From: CAZEGV01 sp964511645
GTDB lineage: Bacteria > Bacteroidota > Bacteroidia > Cytophagales > JAAEPT01
Length of the DNA stretch: 39,259 nucleotides
Direction of reading: 5' to 3'
Assembly: GCA_964511645.1 (NCBI GenBank)
Contig: CAZEGV010000023.1
Coordinates: forward strand, 1 to 39,259
Made by a program: the position numbers and the translations under genes. Below, one piece after another: positions 1 to 10,368 of this stretch; within the stretch, counting starts at the first letter, position 1, and each line of letters begins with the position of its first letter. Below the pieces are notes generated by a model. It saw nothing but the letters and a program-made list of their open reading frames with translations. It was not told the DNA's origin and made no database searches.

Positions 1-1
1 G

Positions 2-130
2 CATAAAGATACAAAATTTTGGAAAAATAAACTACTCACCTTGCAACGGTCTTATGTCGTTTCAACCCTTTACGCAAAAAAATCTCAATACAATATTACT
101 GTCATCCGAGTAAAAATAATACATATTTAA
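2..130 (+). CDS. Possible 3' end of a plus-strand gene, cut by the window edge
   Basis: A reading frame is open from base 2 to a TAA at 128-130 and would encode about 42 C-terminal residues, ending in a basic, beta-strand-like stretch (QYNITVIRVK). If real, the gene is convergent with sprA, with a 12-bp gap between stops. A frame this long arises fairly easily by chance in AT-rich DNA, and no family is recognisable. Bases 1-142 could equally be plain intergenic DNA downstream of sprA. Confidence 0.25.
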   Translation, partial: HKDTKFWKNKLLTLQRSYVVSTLYAKKSQYNITVIRVKIIHI

Positions 131-142
131 TACCCCTGATAT

Positions 143-3100
143 TTACATCAAACTAAACTTAACCCTAGCACCAAACTCGGTGGTTGTTCTTCTAAACGAA
201 CTAGAAATCTTAGGAGCATTGATTGTTCGGTCAAAGAAGAGTTGTACGTTGAGTCTACGGCTAAACTCGTAATTAATAGTTGGCTGTAATCGCAAACTTA
301 AATTCCCTCTTGTCACTACATGATTTTCTTCTTGTGTGTCACTAGACAAGCTTCTTTGGGTAGATTTTGTGTCTCTTAAGGTGAAATTTATTTTATACGT
401 TACTTTATTCTTAAGACCAAACAAGGGTCTTTTCCCAAATCTTGGAGCTCCTTTTTTACTATATCCAAGTCCAAATTTTACATCATTACTAATTTCTTCG
501 GTCACTTGAGCATTGGACATGTTTAGCGTAAGTGTTCTCATCTTGTTGTAGCTAATCCGTACATTCATACGCTTACGGGTATTAAACGAAATACCGAGTA
601 ATGGGCTAAATCGCTCACGGATAGAGACTTGATTAATGATAAGGTTGGGGACAATTCCTCCACTTTCATTGGTGTCCAAAGTACTGTAATTAGGTACAAA
701 CCCTGTGTTAGGTCCAATGTTTGAATACAATAAAGAACTAGAGAAGCTCCCAATAGAATATTCTGATTTGTATGAATGAGTGACATTAAATGAAGTAAAT
801 CTTTTTTTGAAAGGATTAAGTTTACTTAGCCCAGAGTAGGTAAGCTTCCAATTAGGCAATGGAAAGGCTCGACTGGGGGATAATGTTTTTTTAGAAATAG
901 CACTTGGGTCAGCACCAATGTCTTTACCTGTATAGGCGGCAAGAAATGCTGGGATAAGAACATCTTGAGAGTTTTGATCAAACCCCCCTTCACTTCCTCC
1001 TCGCTCTTGGTTGAGCCTAGCTTGAAGTACATTTCTGTTTTCGCTAAATTGACTAAATACTTTGTTAGAATTGTCACTTCTATCTTGTGTAAAAGCTGTT
1101 TTTATGGTGATAAATGACATCTTTATATTTCCTCCTAAAAACTGATTACGACTTTGGTAAGTATTGATTGTATCGTTATAAATAATGTTTTCGGTATAGT
1201 TTCTTCCTTTTGTATAATCTGCATTAAGGTTAATTCTAAAATACTTCATTGGTTCTAGCAATGCTTTTACAGATATTTTTTCGGTATGAGTTTGGGCAAG
1301 AGGAGTGTTGAGAGCCTTGCTTTTAGACAACCACTCAGTAGCAGTTACATCATCTCTAATACGGTCTATGTCTTGGCTTCCTAATATAAACGGAATGCCT
1401 GGGGCATTGTTAAAATCTTTACCCACGCCAAAATACTGGGGTTTGCCTAAAAAACCAGTCATAGAAATGGAGTTATTTTGAGAATATTGCCCACTAATGT
1501 TTTGGATCATTGTTAAGAATCTACCAGCAGATTTTAAACCTTTTAGCTCTGGGTATACTTCTTTCGTCTCTACTTTTTCACCCTCTTCATTTGTAATTGT
1601 TTTCTTTCTAGCTGCATATCGTCCTTTTATTTTTTTAAGGGTTTTAGACTTATTGTAAAGTCTAGTGAAGTTCAGTCGTGTATTGACAGAGAAAGTATTG
1701 TTATTGGAGATGTTATTCCCGAGAGTATCAGCCAAGCCAACAGGTCCTGCAATCCAATTATAGCCAGTACTGTACTTTGCCGTAGTTTTTGTCCAGTTGA
1801 ATAATGGGATTTTATCTAACGGCACTTTGTATGATATATTTACCGTTTGGTTAAAATTCTTGATTCTTCCCAAATCTAAGATGTTAGCGATTAAAGAGTC
1901 ACGGTATATCTTACGAGAACTTACAAAACCTTTTCTAGCGATATCAGGATTACCTTCTTTGTCACCTAGAGGCTCATCAATTAATGATTTTGCAGTAGCT
2001 GCATAGGTTAAATTAATACTTTTTGTTAATCCCCATCTTAAGTTATATGTCCTATCAAAGAAAAATCTTTTTTCGTAAGTAGGCGTGACTCCGTCCGTAT
2101 TAAGAAAAGAGTTATACAATTGAGTTTTGATATAATTTCTATTTAATCCACCTTTTATTGAGATACTAGAAGGTAATGGGTTAAAGTTGATGTCTTTGAT
2201 TGGTTTCCAATACTTTCCCTTCATTCTTTTTGTCTTTTTGAATAGCTCAATAGGTTTTTTGCCAAAAGAATAATTATATGCCGCAGAGCCTTTATATGTT
2301 TGATTGAGGAATAGAGCAGTGTTATTCCCTCTTACACTTGGTCCTTGATTACCAGAACCAGTTTCTTTTTCCTCTGTAAATCCAGCACCTACTGTGATGT
2401 TATGAGGGTCATAAAAATGTTTTTTAGCACTAGGATTTGTTTTTACTAGTTTTACACTTGTTAATTGAATAGAACGTGTGGTTTTTTCATAAATAATTTT
2501 CTTACGGTATTCATTTCGTTCATTTTCAGATTTGTTTCTTAACACTTCTTTAAACGCTACATCTTGGTCATAGGGGTCGTACTGAGGTGTCACAAGTTTT
2601 TTATCATAACTAAGGTATAAAGGAATATTAATAAATTTCTTAGGTAAGAATTTATCCATCGCAAGATTGGTAGAGATGCCAAACTGAGTTGTATTAGCTC
2701 GTTCTCTTTCAGCTATTCGAGATTCTATGTCGCCATAGCCAGCCGAAGTGTAACGACCAGAGAGGGTTACATTACCAAGATCTGCTAACTGCATGTTTAC
2801 ATTGGCAGTAGTTGCCCATCCTGCTTGTTTTTTGAAGTCGGTAACACGTAATTCGTTAACCCAGATACACACGCTTTTTGCCACTCCGTCATTACTAGGG
2901 TTGTGTATCCCTATTCGCATTGTTTGTACAGTTGTTATATCAGGTCTACCTTTTACGGTGATAAAGTATTTGCCTACTTGGCGAGTAAATGGAGCAGTAA
3001 CTAATAGACCCGCTTTGTCTCTTGCTGTTTTAGTTGAGATAAGGTCAGCAATTGCCACGTCTATTTCATTTTCTTCTTTCCATATTTCATTAGGGTCTGA

Positions 3101-6100
3101 ACTGTTAACGTCAGAAAGAACCAAAGGAACTGATATTTCATAATAATTTTGGTCTAAATCCGTTCCTACACGGATAAATGCTCTTAAGTCATCATCTTGA
3201 GTATTTGGGTCGGTTGTTTCCGCATGTAAAAATAATTTTAAACGCTTATAGCTAATCATATCAAAAAGCTGGTTTTTAAATACTGATCTGCGTTGGTCAT
3301 CAGCGAGATTCTCTACACATAGCAGTAAAGATTGTTCATTAAGCTGTCTTTCTACATTAGATGTTTGGTCAAAATCACGAATAGTACCAGGTGGAATTAC
3401 ATAAGGAGAGGATACGCCAGGGAGTCCTTGTGAGTTCTCTTCAATATTAACCGTACCAATCGTAAAGTTATCATCATCGGGCTCTACGGGTTCTCCAAGA
3501 GAGCTTCCTTGTATGGTAGCGGTTCTTCTCCACTGACTGGCAACTAATTGTAGTTTAGCCATTCTAATTAGTACAGGTTTTTCAAATCCTGTTAAGTACA
3601 TTCTAAAGAATTTGATTGTACTAAACCCACCAATATTACCAAATGTTGTATAATTTTGACGGATAGGGATACGAACTTGGTACCAATCAATACCTCTGGT
3701 ATTTACTCGGTCTACAATAAAAGGATTGGTTTCTACATCAATTCCATAACCCGAAAAAGGTATTCCGTTTTCATCTACTGCCGCATATTGCACAAGTGAA
3801 GGTTTTAAATTAAACTCATATTCAAAATAGTTGTCATCAAAAGAGAGAGTTTTATCATTATTGATATCTTCATTATCAGGAGTATTGTAATTAGATTTCG
3901 GAAAAGAAGAAGAACCATCATTAATAGGAGAATTGCTCTCCATTCCGTTATAATTAAAATAACGATCTAAAATACTTCTATTATCACCTGAATTTAAAAC
4001 GTAGTGAGTATAATTATCTGAAGATGGGTCACTTTCAAAATCTTGTACTTCTTTAGCACCTTGATTATAGTATGGGTTTTGCATTGCAGTTACTTGATCC
4101 GTAAAAAAACCGTTAATCTCTTCGTTAGAGCCAATTCCATCTAGTCCTACATCTTGTGCATCTCTATTTCCATTATTGTCAAAAGCATTATTGATAAATG
4201 GTTGGGTTGTTACTTTACCCCATTTTGATTCAGTAATATTATTTGGCAATCCATTTTCAAAAGCATGACGATTATCTTTAATAACATCTTCTCTTACATC
4301 ACCTAAATTGAAATATAATTTTCCACCCATCTGAGAAGCATCCCCAATTTTATCTATTCCGCTAGGTAATATAGCATCTAGGTCTGGTGTATTCCCATTA
4401 GAGTTATGAAATGGATTCATCATCCAAAACTCAATATATTCTACATTGGCTTTGTTAAAGTCTTGCTCAAACTTGATAGGACGTACAATACCTGCCCAGT
4501 TTTTTTTGGGGTCAATAAATTTTCCGTCAGGCGTTAATTCATTTTGATTAGTGTTATAGTTGTACTCACCTCTTAATTGAGGGTAATACATCATATCAAA
4601 AGTATTAGTGTTTAATGTGATTTGTTGTTGGCTTTGTTGTGGAAATATTTCTTGTGGGATGATTTGTCGTACATAATGATTGACTCCGTCATCACTATCA
4701 GGAGACTCTCCTTCTGGTAAGTCAAATCCTCCCGTTCCTGTGCTAGAGTTACCAAAGAAAGATTGGTCGATGGTGTACCAATTTAATTTTGCCCTGTGAT
4801 ATCCATATTGTAGCGTGTCAGAAATCCAGTCATCTTCAAATCTTCTTGGAGTAGACCCTATTCTCCATGTGGTAGCAGATGAGCCAAAACTAAAAGGTGT
4901 CTCTGCCCCTTCAAAATCATCAATATAAGAAGTTCCTTGGTTACCAATTACTTTGGAATTACCTGGAAGTAAGGCAGCTACCTCAAAGTTAGCAGAGATG
5001 TTAGATTGTGCTTTGGTTTGGATGATAGGTAAAGCATCTACTAATTTAGTGATTAAACGAGAGTTTTCACTATACTTGGCGTCCATGCCTACTTGTGTGT
5101 TTTTTAGTGGTTCATCCCCAATGTTTATTCTAGTTACAAAAGGTCGCTCACTAAGGTGTAGTACTGTGGCACCGATATTTATATCATCATTAATACGATA
5201 ATCCAATCGTGTACCGATTAATGATTTTTGTCTAAACCCAAATAAATCAGCTTTTTCAAATGTGATTTTAATATCTCCTCCAGATGCCAATACACCTTCA
5301 TTAGTGATTCGTACACGACCTAAGCTATAATTGACGGTGTAATCACGCCCTTCTGCTAAAGTTGTAGCTCCTACTGTTATCCGTACACTTCCTTCCGCAA
5401 TGTTTATCCCAGGTAGAGATATGTCAGTAGACGATGAGGATTGATAAGCCCCAGAGATAAAAAACTTGTCTTTAGACGTGAGTTGATTGGCAATGCCTTG
5501 GGTAGTGTCGTACAAGGCTTGATAAATGTATTTGTTTTCTAAAAATAATTCATTTCCATCTCCTTTTTCAAAAAATACTTTTCTTAAATCTGATCCAAAA
5601 GGTTCTCTTTTTGGAAAAATAATTAATCCTTTTTGAGAGTTGATGGTAAAAGATTCTAGGTAATCAAAATTCCCATCTTGTATAAGGTCACGATTCTGAT
5701 TGAATCTATCCATCTCTAATAGTTGTAGTAAAGGTACACCTTCGATGTTTTTTCCACCTTCCTGCAAACTTGGATTGTCAATACCCGTATTATCATCTTT
5801 ATAAATAACCCTTAGTTGAAAATTGTCGGGGATTAAATTACTTGCACCTATGTTATAAATGTTTTTCATCATTAAATCCCACATGGCATTTCCTAAAGGA
5901 ACATTTTGTGGTTTTATTAATTTTAAGGCGATTACTTGATCGTTATTAATGTCTGTTAAGTCTTCTGTGAGTTCACCTACTTTGTACCGTTGTCCATTGT
6001 AAGTGTACTCAAAGGCTACTGCAATAGCTTCGTTTTCTTGTACGGGAGATCTTAGTGATATGTACCCTAAACTTGGGTGAAAAGTATAATCACGCTCAGG

Positions 6101-7468
6101 ATCGAGTTTTTTGGCACTAGTTACCAATTGAAACTCACCATCTTTTACTGCTGTATTATTTCTAACAGAAGAGAGGGCTTGGTCTATGTTTCTAAAGTTA
6201 TCTCCGAGCCCAACAAGTTGCCCATATAACTCATTAGAATTATTGTCTGGATTGGTAATTAAAGTACTACTAATACCTTGATTACTTAGGAATCCTGTTT
6301 CGTTATTATTATCTAGAGAAGTACCATTCTCTCCTAAATCCATGAATCCAAAGATATTTCTTAATTCTTCAGTAGTGGTAGAGGTATTTGTCTTCCATAT
6401 CTCTACACGAGTAATTCTGAATCCAGTATTAGGATCAAATGGGTTTAATTCAAAAGCTTTATTGAATCGTTTTTTGAAAAACTGAGAAAGAAAAAAATGT
6501 TTATACTCATCATACTCTGAAGCTCTTTTTTGGAAAGGTCTGGTTTGTGCTCCACCTCTAATTAACAAAGTCTGAGTTTGTCCTCGTTGCCGAGAAAGTA
6601 AAGACGTAACGTGTAGTCTTCCAAATTGCATTCGAGTTTTGATACCAAAAAGGTTTTGTGCACCTCTAATAAGGGTGTTATTGATGGGCATACTGACGTT
6701 CCCTGCCTGAATTTCTTTTATGATATCTTCTTCTTTGCCTTGATAACTTATTTTGATATTATTGTCAAAATCGAAAGTAGCTTTGGTGTTCCAGTTGGCA
6801 GCTACATTAAGTCTTTCTCCAATTGTTCCTAAGAGATTAAGATTAATTTGTTGGTCAAATTCTAATCCACCTGTTCGTTGCAAATTGATAGGTATGGCTG
6901 GGTTTTGTGTACGAGACCACCTTCCTCCCATTGATATGGTTACATTGCCAGAAGGACGAATGTCTACAATAGGCTCTCCTTTAGGAGATAAAATAGCAAA
7001 GCCAAAAGGATCAGTTCCTCCTTTTCCCTTTTTTTTCTTCTTTATGGCTTTTTTCCAATGCTCTTGCATTCGTTTTTTGCGTTGGTACTCTGCGAATTCT
7101 TCAAAAGTCATTTCCGAAGGAGATCGGTATTCTATATCATTACCGATATTTTCTCGAATGGTATAATTTCTTAAATCCTCAGAAGGGTCTACTTCTACCT
7201 CTACGTTAGACGGAGGTTTATATTCAAAAGGAGAGTTTGAAGGCGGAGTGCCTACGGGGTCACCTTGCCGATCATTTCCAAGTACGTCATTATTTTTTTT
7301 AGGCAGAGATAAGCTATCTCCTCCTAGAGAGACTTCTGTAGAGTCTGGCGGATCAATACTACTACTCAATAATGAGTAATTGCTTTGAGGTGCAGCAATC
7401 ATCGAGAGGAAGCTGAGTCCTACTATTGGGGACAATATCCCTACTAATATTTTACTTGGTTTAATCAA
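143..7468 (-). CDS. sprA: SprA/Sov, T9SS outer-membrane translocon protein
   Basis: This very large protein (2441 aa) matches SprA, the giant beta-barrel forming the T9SS exit pore in the outer membrane (Sov in Porphyromonas; SprA was first named for gliding in Flavobacterium). A hydrophobic N-terminal segment at about residues 8-27 fits an export signal. It is followed by a proline/serine-rich stretch and a KKKKKGKGG basic patch near residue 145. The YIDDFEG motif near residue 848, typical of the family, is present. The C-terminal third alternates polar and aromatic residues in barrel-like strands and ends in FSLM, consistent with a terminal barrel strand. Length is normal for the family (about 2400 aa). 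The start lies 5 bp after the ruvA stop, so it is probably co-transcribed with maeB and ruvA. Identification is from recalled family features and gene order. Confidence 0.95.
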   Translation of the reverse strand: MIKPSKILVGILSPIVGLSFLSMIAAPQSNYSLLSSSIDPPDSTEVSLGGDSLSLPKKNNDVLGNDRQGDPVGTPPSNSPFEYKPPSNVEVEVDPSEDLRNYTIRENIGNDIEYRSPSEMTFEEFAEYQRKKRMQEHWKKAIKKKKKGKGGTDPFGFAILSPKGEPIVDIRPSGNVTISMGGRWSRTQNPAIPINLQRTGGLEFDQQINLNLLGTIGERLNVAANWNTKATFDFDNNIKISYQGKEEDIIKEIQAGNVSMPINNTLIRGAQNLFGIKTRMQFGRLHVTSLLSRQRGQTQTLLIRGGAQTRPFQKRASEYDEYKHFFLSQFFKKRFNKAFELNPFDPNTGFRITRVEIWKTNTSTTTEELRNIFGFMDLGENGTSLDNNNETGFLSNQGISSTLITNPDNNSNELYGQLVGLGDNFRNIDQALSSVRNNTAVKDGEFQLVTSAKKLDPERDYTFHPSLGYISLRSPVQENEAIAVAFEYTYNGQRYKVGELTEDLTDINNDQVIALKLIKPQNVPLGNAMWDLMMKNIYNIGASNLIPDNFQLRVIYKDDNTGIDNPSLQEGGKNIEGVPLLQLLEMDRFNQNRDLIQDGNFDYLESFTINSQKGLIIFPKREPFGSDLRKVFFEKGDGNELFLENKYIYQALYDTTQGIANQLTSKDKFFISGAYQSSSSTDISLPGINIAEGSVRITVGATTLAEGRDYTVNYSLGRVRITNEGVLASGGDIKITFEKADLFGFRQKSLIGTRLDYRINDDINIGATVLHLSERPFVTRINIGDEPLKNTQVGMDAKYSENSRLITKLVDALPIIQTKAQSNISANFEVAALLPGNSKVIGNQGTSYIDDFEGAETPFSFGSSATTWRIGSTPRRFEDDWISDTLQYGYHRAKLNWYTIDQSFFGNSSTGTGGFDLPEGESPDSDDGVNHYVRQIIPQEIFPQQSQQQITLNTNTFDMMYYPQLRGEYNYNTNQNELTPDGKFIDPKKNWAGIVRPIKFEQDFNKANVEYIEFWMMNPFHNSNGNTPDLDAILPSGIDKIGDASQMGGKLYFNLGDVREDVIKDNRHAFENGLPNNITESKWGKVTTQPFINNAFDNNGNRDAQDVGLDGIGSNEEINGFFTDQVTAMQNPYYNQGAKEVQDFESDPSSDNYTHYVLNSGDNRSILDRYFNYNGMESNSPINDGSSSFPKSNYNTPDNEDINNDKTLSFDDNYFEYEFNLKPSLVQYAAVDENGIPFSGYGIDVETNPFIVDRVNTRGIDWYQVRIPIRQNYTTFGNIGGFSTIKFFRMYLTGFEKPVLIRMAKLQLVASQWRRTATIQGSSLGEPVEPDDDNFTIGTVNIEENSQGLPGVSSPYVIPPGTIRDFDQTSNVERQLNEQSLLLCVENLADDQRRSVFKNQLFDMISYKRLKLFLHAETTDPNTQDDDLRAFIRVGTDLDQNYYEISVPLVLSDVNSSDPNEIWKEENEIDVAIADLISTKTARDKAGLLVTAPFTRQVGKYFITVKGRPDITTVQTMRIGIHNPSNDGVAKSVCIWVNELRVTDFKKQAGWATTANVNMQLADLGNVTLSGRYTSAGYGDIESRIAERERANTTQFGISTNLAMDKFLPKKFINIPLYLSYDKKLVTPQYDPYDQDVAFKEVLRNKSENERNEYRKKIIYEKTTRSIQLTSVKLVKTNPSAKKHFYDPHNITVGAGFTEEKETGSGNQGPSVRGNNTALFLNQTYKGSAAYNYSFGKKPIELFKKTKRMKGKYWKPIKDINFNPLPSSISIKGGLNRNYIKTQLYNSFLNTDGVTPTYEKRFFFDRTYNLRWGLTKSINLTYAATAKSLIDEPLGDKEGNPDIARKGFVSSRKIYRDSLIANILDLGRIKNFNQTVNISYKVPLDKIPLFNWTKTTAKYSTGYNWIAGPVGLADTLGNNISNNNTFSVNTRLNFTRLYNKSKTLKKIKGRYAARKKTITNEEGEKVETKEVYPELKGLKSAGRFLTMIQNISGQYSQNNSISMTGFLGKPQYFGVGKDFNNAPGIPFILGSQDIDRIRDDVTATEWLSKSKALNTPLAQTHTEKISVKALLEPMKYFRINLNADYTKGRNYTENIIYNDTINTYQSRNQFLGGNIKMSFITIKTAFTQDRSDNSNKVFSQFSENRNVLQARLNQERGGSEGGFDQNSQDVLIPAFLAAYTGKDIGADPSAISKKTLSPSRAFPLPNWKLTYSGLSKLNPFKKRFTSFNVTHSYKSEYSIGSFSSSLLYSNIGPNTGFVPNYSTLDTNESGGIVPNLIINQVSIRERFSPLLGISFNTRKRMNVRISYNKMRTLTLNMSNAQVTEEISNDVKFGLGYSKKGAPRFGKRPLFGLKNKVTYKINFTLRDTKSTQRSLSSDTQEENHVVTRGNLSLRLQPTINYEFSRRLNVQLFFDRTINAPKISSSFRRTTTEFGARVKFSLM

Positions 7469-7473
7469 CTATT

Positions 7474-8058
7474 TTATGACTTCAGCGCGTGTTTTATTAA
7501 TTCTTCCACAGATAAATCTCCACCATGTTTTTTCATGACTGCATTTAATGTTTTTTCTGCGGCGTTTTTTTGAATCCCTAGTGTTACTAAGGCTGTTAAC
7601 GCTTCATTTCTGGTATTATTATCTCCGTTGACTATAAGTCCTTCTTCTATTTCAGTAGTTTTTGCAATTTTATCTTTCAGTTCTATGATTACTCTCTGAG
7701 CTGTTTTTGCCCCAATTCCTTTTATAGTTTGGATGGCCTTAGCATCTTCTCTAAGTATATATTGCTTCATTTCATCTGGAGACATGGAAGAAAGCATTGC
7801 AATAGCTGTATTTGCACCAATACCAGATACGCTCATTAGTAATAGAAAAAGAGCTCGTTCTGTTTGTGTCAAAAAACCATAAAGCCTTTGAGCATCCTCT
7901 CTTACATATAAATAAGTGAAAAGCATACATTGTTCTTCACTTTTGATCTTAGAGTACGTTTGTAAAGAAATGTTTAAGTGATAACCCACTCCGTTTACAT
8001 CTAATACTACAAAAGCAGCTTCTTTATGGGTTAATTTCCCTTTTATATATTCGTACAT
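7474..8058 (-). CDS. ruvA: Holliday junction branch migration protein RuvA
   Basis: RuvA binds four-way DNA junctions as a tetramer and loads the RuvB motor during recombinational repair. At 194 aa the length is normal. The N-terminal OB-fold domain spans about residues 1-62. The two helix-hairpin-helix DNA-binding motifs are visible as VSGIGANTA (77-85) and IKGIGAKTAQR (112-122). The C-terminal RuvB-contacting domain is at about 148-194, after a flexible acidic linker. The ATG overlaps the maeB stop by one base (TAATG read on the minus strand), which indicates translational coupling. The maeB-ruvA-sprA order is, as I recall, common in Flavobacteriia. No ruvB or ruvC is in the window. Confidence 0.96.
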   Translation of the reverse strand: MYEYIKGKLTHKEAAFVVLDVNGVGYHLNISLQTYSKIKSEEQCMLFTYLYVREDAQRLYGFLTQTERALFLLLMSVSGIGANTAIAMLSSMSPDEMKQYILREDAKAIQTIKGIGAKTAQRVIIELKDKIAKTTEIEEGLIVNGDNNTRNEALTALVTLGIQKNAAEKTLNAVMKKHGGDLSVEELIKHALKS

Positions 8059-10328
8059 TAAGCTTGTTTAGTTATTTGTGCGTCTACTACGGCTATTGCT
8101 ACCATATTCAATATTTCTCTTACGCTACTGCCTAATTGCAAAACATGAATTGGTTTTTTCATTCCCATAAGTATAGGTCCGATAGATTCTGTGCCTCCCA
8201 TTTCCATCATGAGTTTGTAAGCGATGTTTCCAGATTCTAAATTAGGAAATATAAGTGTATTTGCTCCTTCTTCTGCTAATTTACTGAATGGATATAACTC
8301 TTTTTGTAGTTTAGGGTTAAGTGCAACATTTGCTTGCATTTCTCCCTCTATAATCATATCTGGATATTTTTCTTTTAATAAGGCGGTTACTTTTGAAACT
8401 TTAATTGCACTTTCTCCTTTGGATGAACCAAAATTAGAGTACGAAAGCATTGCAATACGTGGTTTAATGTCAAATATCCGTGCATGTTTAGCGGTAAGAC
8501 GAGTAATGTCCATTAAATCATTTATACTTGGGTCAATATTAACAGCTGTGTCAGCAAAGAGCATCGGTCCTTTTTTAGTGAGTATAAGGTTCATCCCCGC
8601 TACTCTTCCCACTCCCTCTTCTGTACCAATAATTTGTAAGGCAGGTAATATTGTTGTAGGGTAATCTCTTGTAAGCCCTGAGATTAAAGCATCTGCTTCC
8701 TCTAGTTCTACCATCATTGACCCAAAATAATTACGTTTACGCATGAATTTTTCGGCCTGTTGTATATTAACGCCTTTTCTCTGACGACGCTTGTAAAACT
8801 CTTGACCAAATTGAATACGTTTTTCTTTCTCTTCTTCAGGATCAATGATTTGACAGTCGCAGAGGTCTAGTTTGAATTCTTTAATTAAAGCATCTATTTT
8901 ATGTTTTTCACCTAATAATATAGGCTCACAAATCCCCTCTTCTTTAGCGATGTTAGCAGCTTGTAATATTTTTGGATGATCTGCTTCTGCAAAAATAACA
9001 CGTTTTGGATTTTGTTTTGCTCTTTCGAACAGGAGTGTAATGAGTCGTTGGTCAACTCCAATTCTTTTTTGAAGTTCATATTCATAAGCGATATAATCTG
9101 TAATAGGGTGTTGTGCTACCCCAGACTCTGCCGCTGCTTTTGCTACTGCGGGGCAGATGGTAGTAATTAAACGAGTGTCTAGTGGTTTTGGGATTAGATA
9201 ATCTTTTCCAAAAGCTAGTTTCTCATTATTGTATGCTTTTTTTACAGCGTCAGGCACGGGTTCTTTTGTTAATTTTGCTAAAGCCCTAACTGTTGCTAGT
9301 TTCATGTGTTCGTTAATTTCGGTAGCTCTTACATCAATAGCACCTCTAAATATAAAAGGAAATCCAAGTACATTGTTGACCTGATTAGGGTGGTCAGATC
9401 GACCTGTTGCCATCAATACATCACCTCTAGTGCTTACTGCAAGGTCGTAATCTATTTCGGAAACGGGGTTTGCCAAAGCAAAAACAATTGGATCTTTTGC
9501 CATTGATAGCAACATCTTTGTGGACATTACATTTCCTGTAGATAAACCTATAAAAACATCAGCATTATCCAATGCTTCATCTAAAGTATTCCATTCTCTG
9601 TCGGTAGCAAATTCTGCTTTGGATGTAGGTAGATTTTTTCTATTTTTTCGGATAACCCCTTTGCTATCAAGCATAACGATGTTTTCTTTTTTCGCACCAA
9701 GCGAAACATATAGCTTAGTACATGAGATAGCGGCAGCCCCAGCACCATTTACTACCATCTGTATTTCAGAAATGTCTTTTTTGACAATTTCGAGAGCATT
9801 TAGTAATGCTGATGCCGAAATAATAGCTGTGCCGTGCTGGTCATCATGCATCACAGGGATGTTCATTAGCTTTTTTAGTTCAGTTTCTATTTTGAAACTT
9901 TCGGGAGCTTTGATGTCCTCTAGGTTGATTCCACCAAAGGTAGGCTCTAATGATTTTACGATTTGAATAAATTTGTCTGGGTCTTCTTCATCTATTTCAA
10001 TATCAAAAACATCAATTCCAGCAAATTTTTTAAATAAAACACCTTTTCCTTCCATGACAGGCTTAGAGGCACTTGCTCCAATATTCCCTAACCCCAATAC
10101 GGCAGTACCATTTGTGATTACGGCTACTAAGTTTCCTTTGGCGGTATAACGGTAAACGTCTTCGGGGTTATCGACAATTGCTAAACAAGGTTCTGCTACA
10201 CCTGGTGAGTATGCTAATCCTAAGTCACGTTGGCTTGCGAGTGGTTTGGTTGGTAGAACTTCTATCTTTCCTGGTTGCCCCTCTTCGTGGTATTTTAGTG
10301 CTTCGAGAATTTTAGATGTTTTCGCCAT
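8058..10328 (-). CDS. maeB: NADP-dependent malic enzyme with C-terminal phosphotransacetylase-like domain
   Basis: The protein is expected to decarboxylate malate to pyruvate and CO2 in the cytosol, supplying NADPH and linking the TCA cycle to pyruvate. The malic-enzyme part covers about residues 1-415, with YSPGVAEPC, the metal/substrate segment VMHDDQHGTA and a nucleotide-binding VNGAGAAA. The last ~330 residues are a phosphotransacetylase-like domain, usually regulatory rather than catalytic in MaeB enzymes. From the chosen ATG at 10328 the length is 756 aa, matching MaeB. A longer reading frame starts at 10388, but its first 20 residues run into the preceding gene and lack family similarity, so the MAKTSKI start is preferred. 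Confidence 0.95.
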   Translation of the reverse strand: MAKTSKILEALKYHEEGQPGKIEVLPTKPLASQRDLGLAYSPGVAEPCLAIVDNPEDVYRYTAKGNLVAVITNGTAVLGLGNIGASASKPVMEGKGVLFKKFAGIDVFDIEIDEEDPDKFIQIVKSLEPTFGGINLEDIKAPESFKIETELKKLMNIPVMHDDQHGTAIISASALLNALEIVKKDISEIQMVVNGAGAAAISCTKLYVSLGAKKENIVMLDSKGVIRKNRKNLPTSKAEFATDREWNTLDEALDNADVFIGLSTGNVMSTKMLLSMAKDPIVFALANPVSEIDYDLAVSTRGDVLMATGRSDHPNQVNNVLGFPFIFRGAIDVRATEINEHMKLATVRALAKLTKEPVPDAVKKAYNNEKLAFGKDYLIPKPLDTRLITTICPAVAKAAAESGVAQHPITDYIAYEYELQKRIGVDQRLITLLFERAKQNPKRVIFAEADHPKILQAANIAKEEGICEPILLGEKHKIDALIKEFKLDLCDCQIIDPEEEKEKRIQFGQEFYKRRQRKGVNIQQAEKFMRKRNYFGSMMVELEEADALISGLTRDYPTTILPALQIIGTEEGVGRVAGMNLILTKKGPMLFADTAVNIDPSINDLMDITRLTAKHARIFDIKPRIAMLSYSNFGSSKGESAIKVSKVTALLKEKYPDMIIEGEMQANVALNPKLQKELYPFSKLAEEGANTLIFPNLESGNIAYKLMMEMGGTESIGPILMGMKKPIHVLQLGSSVREILNMVAIAVVDAQITKQA

Positions 10329-10368
10329 AGTATGAAAATTTCGTATAAACGGTGAATATACGTTTTTT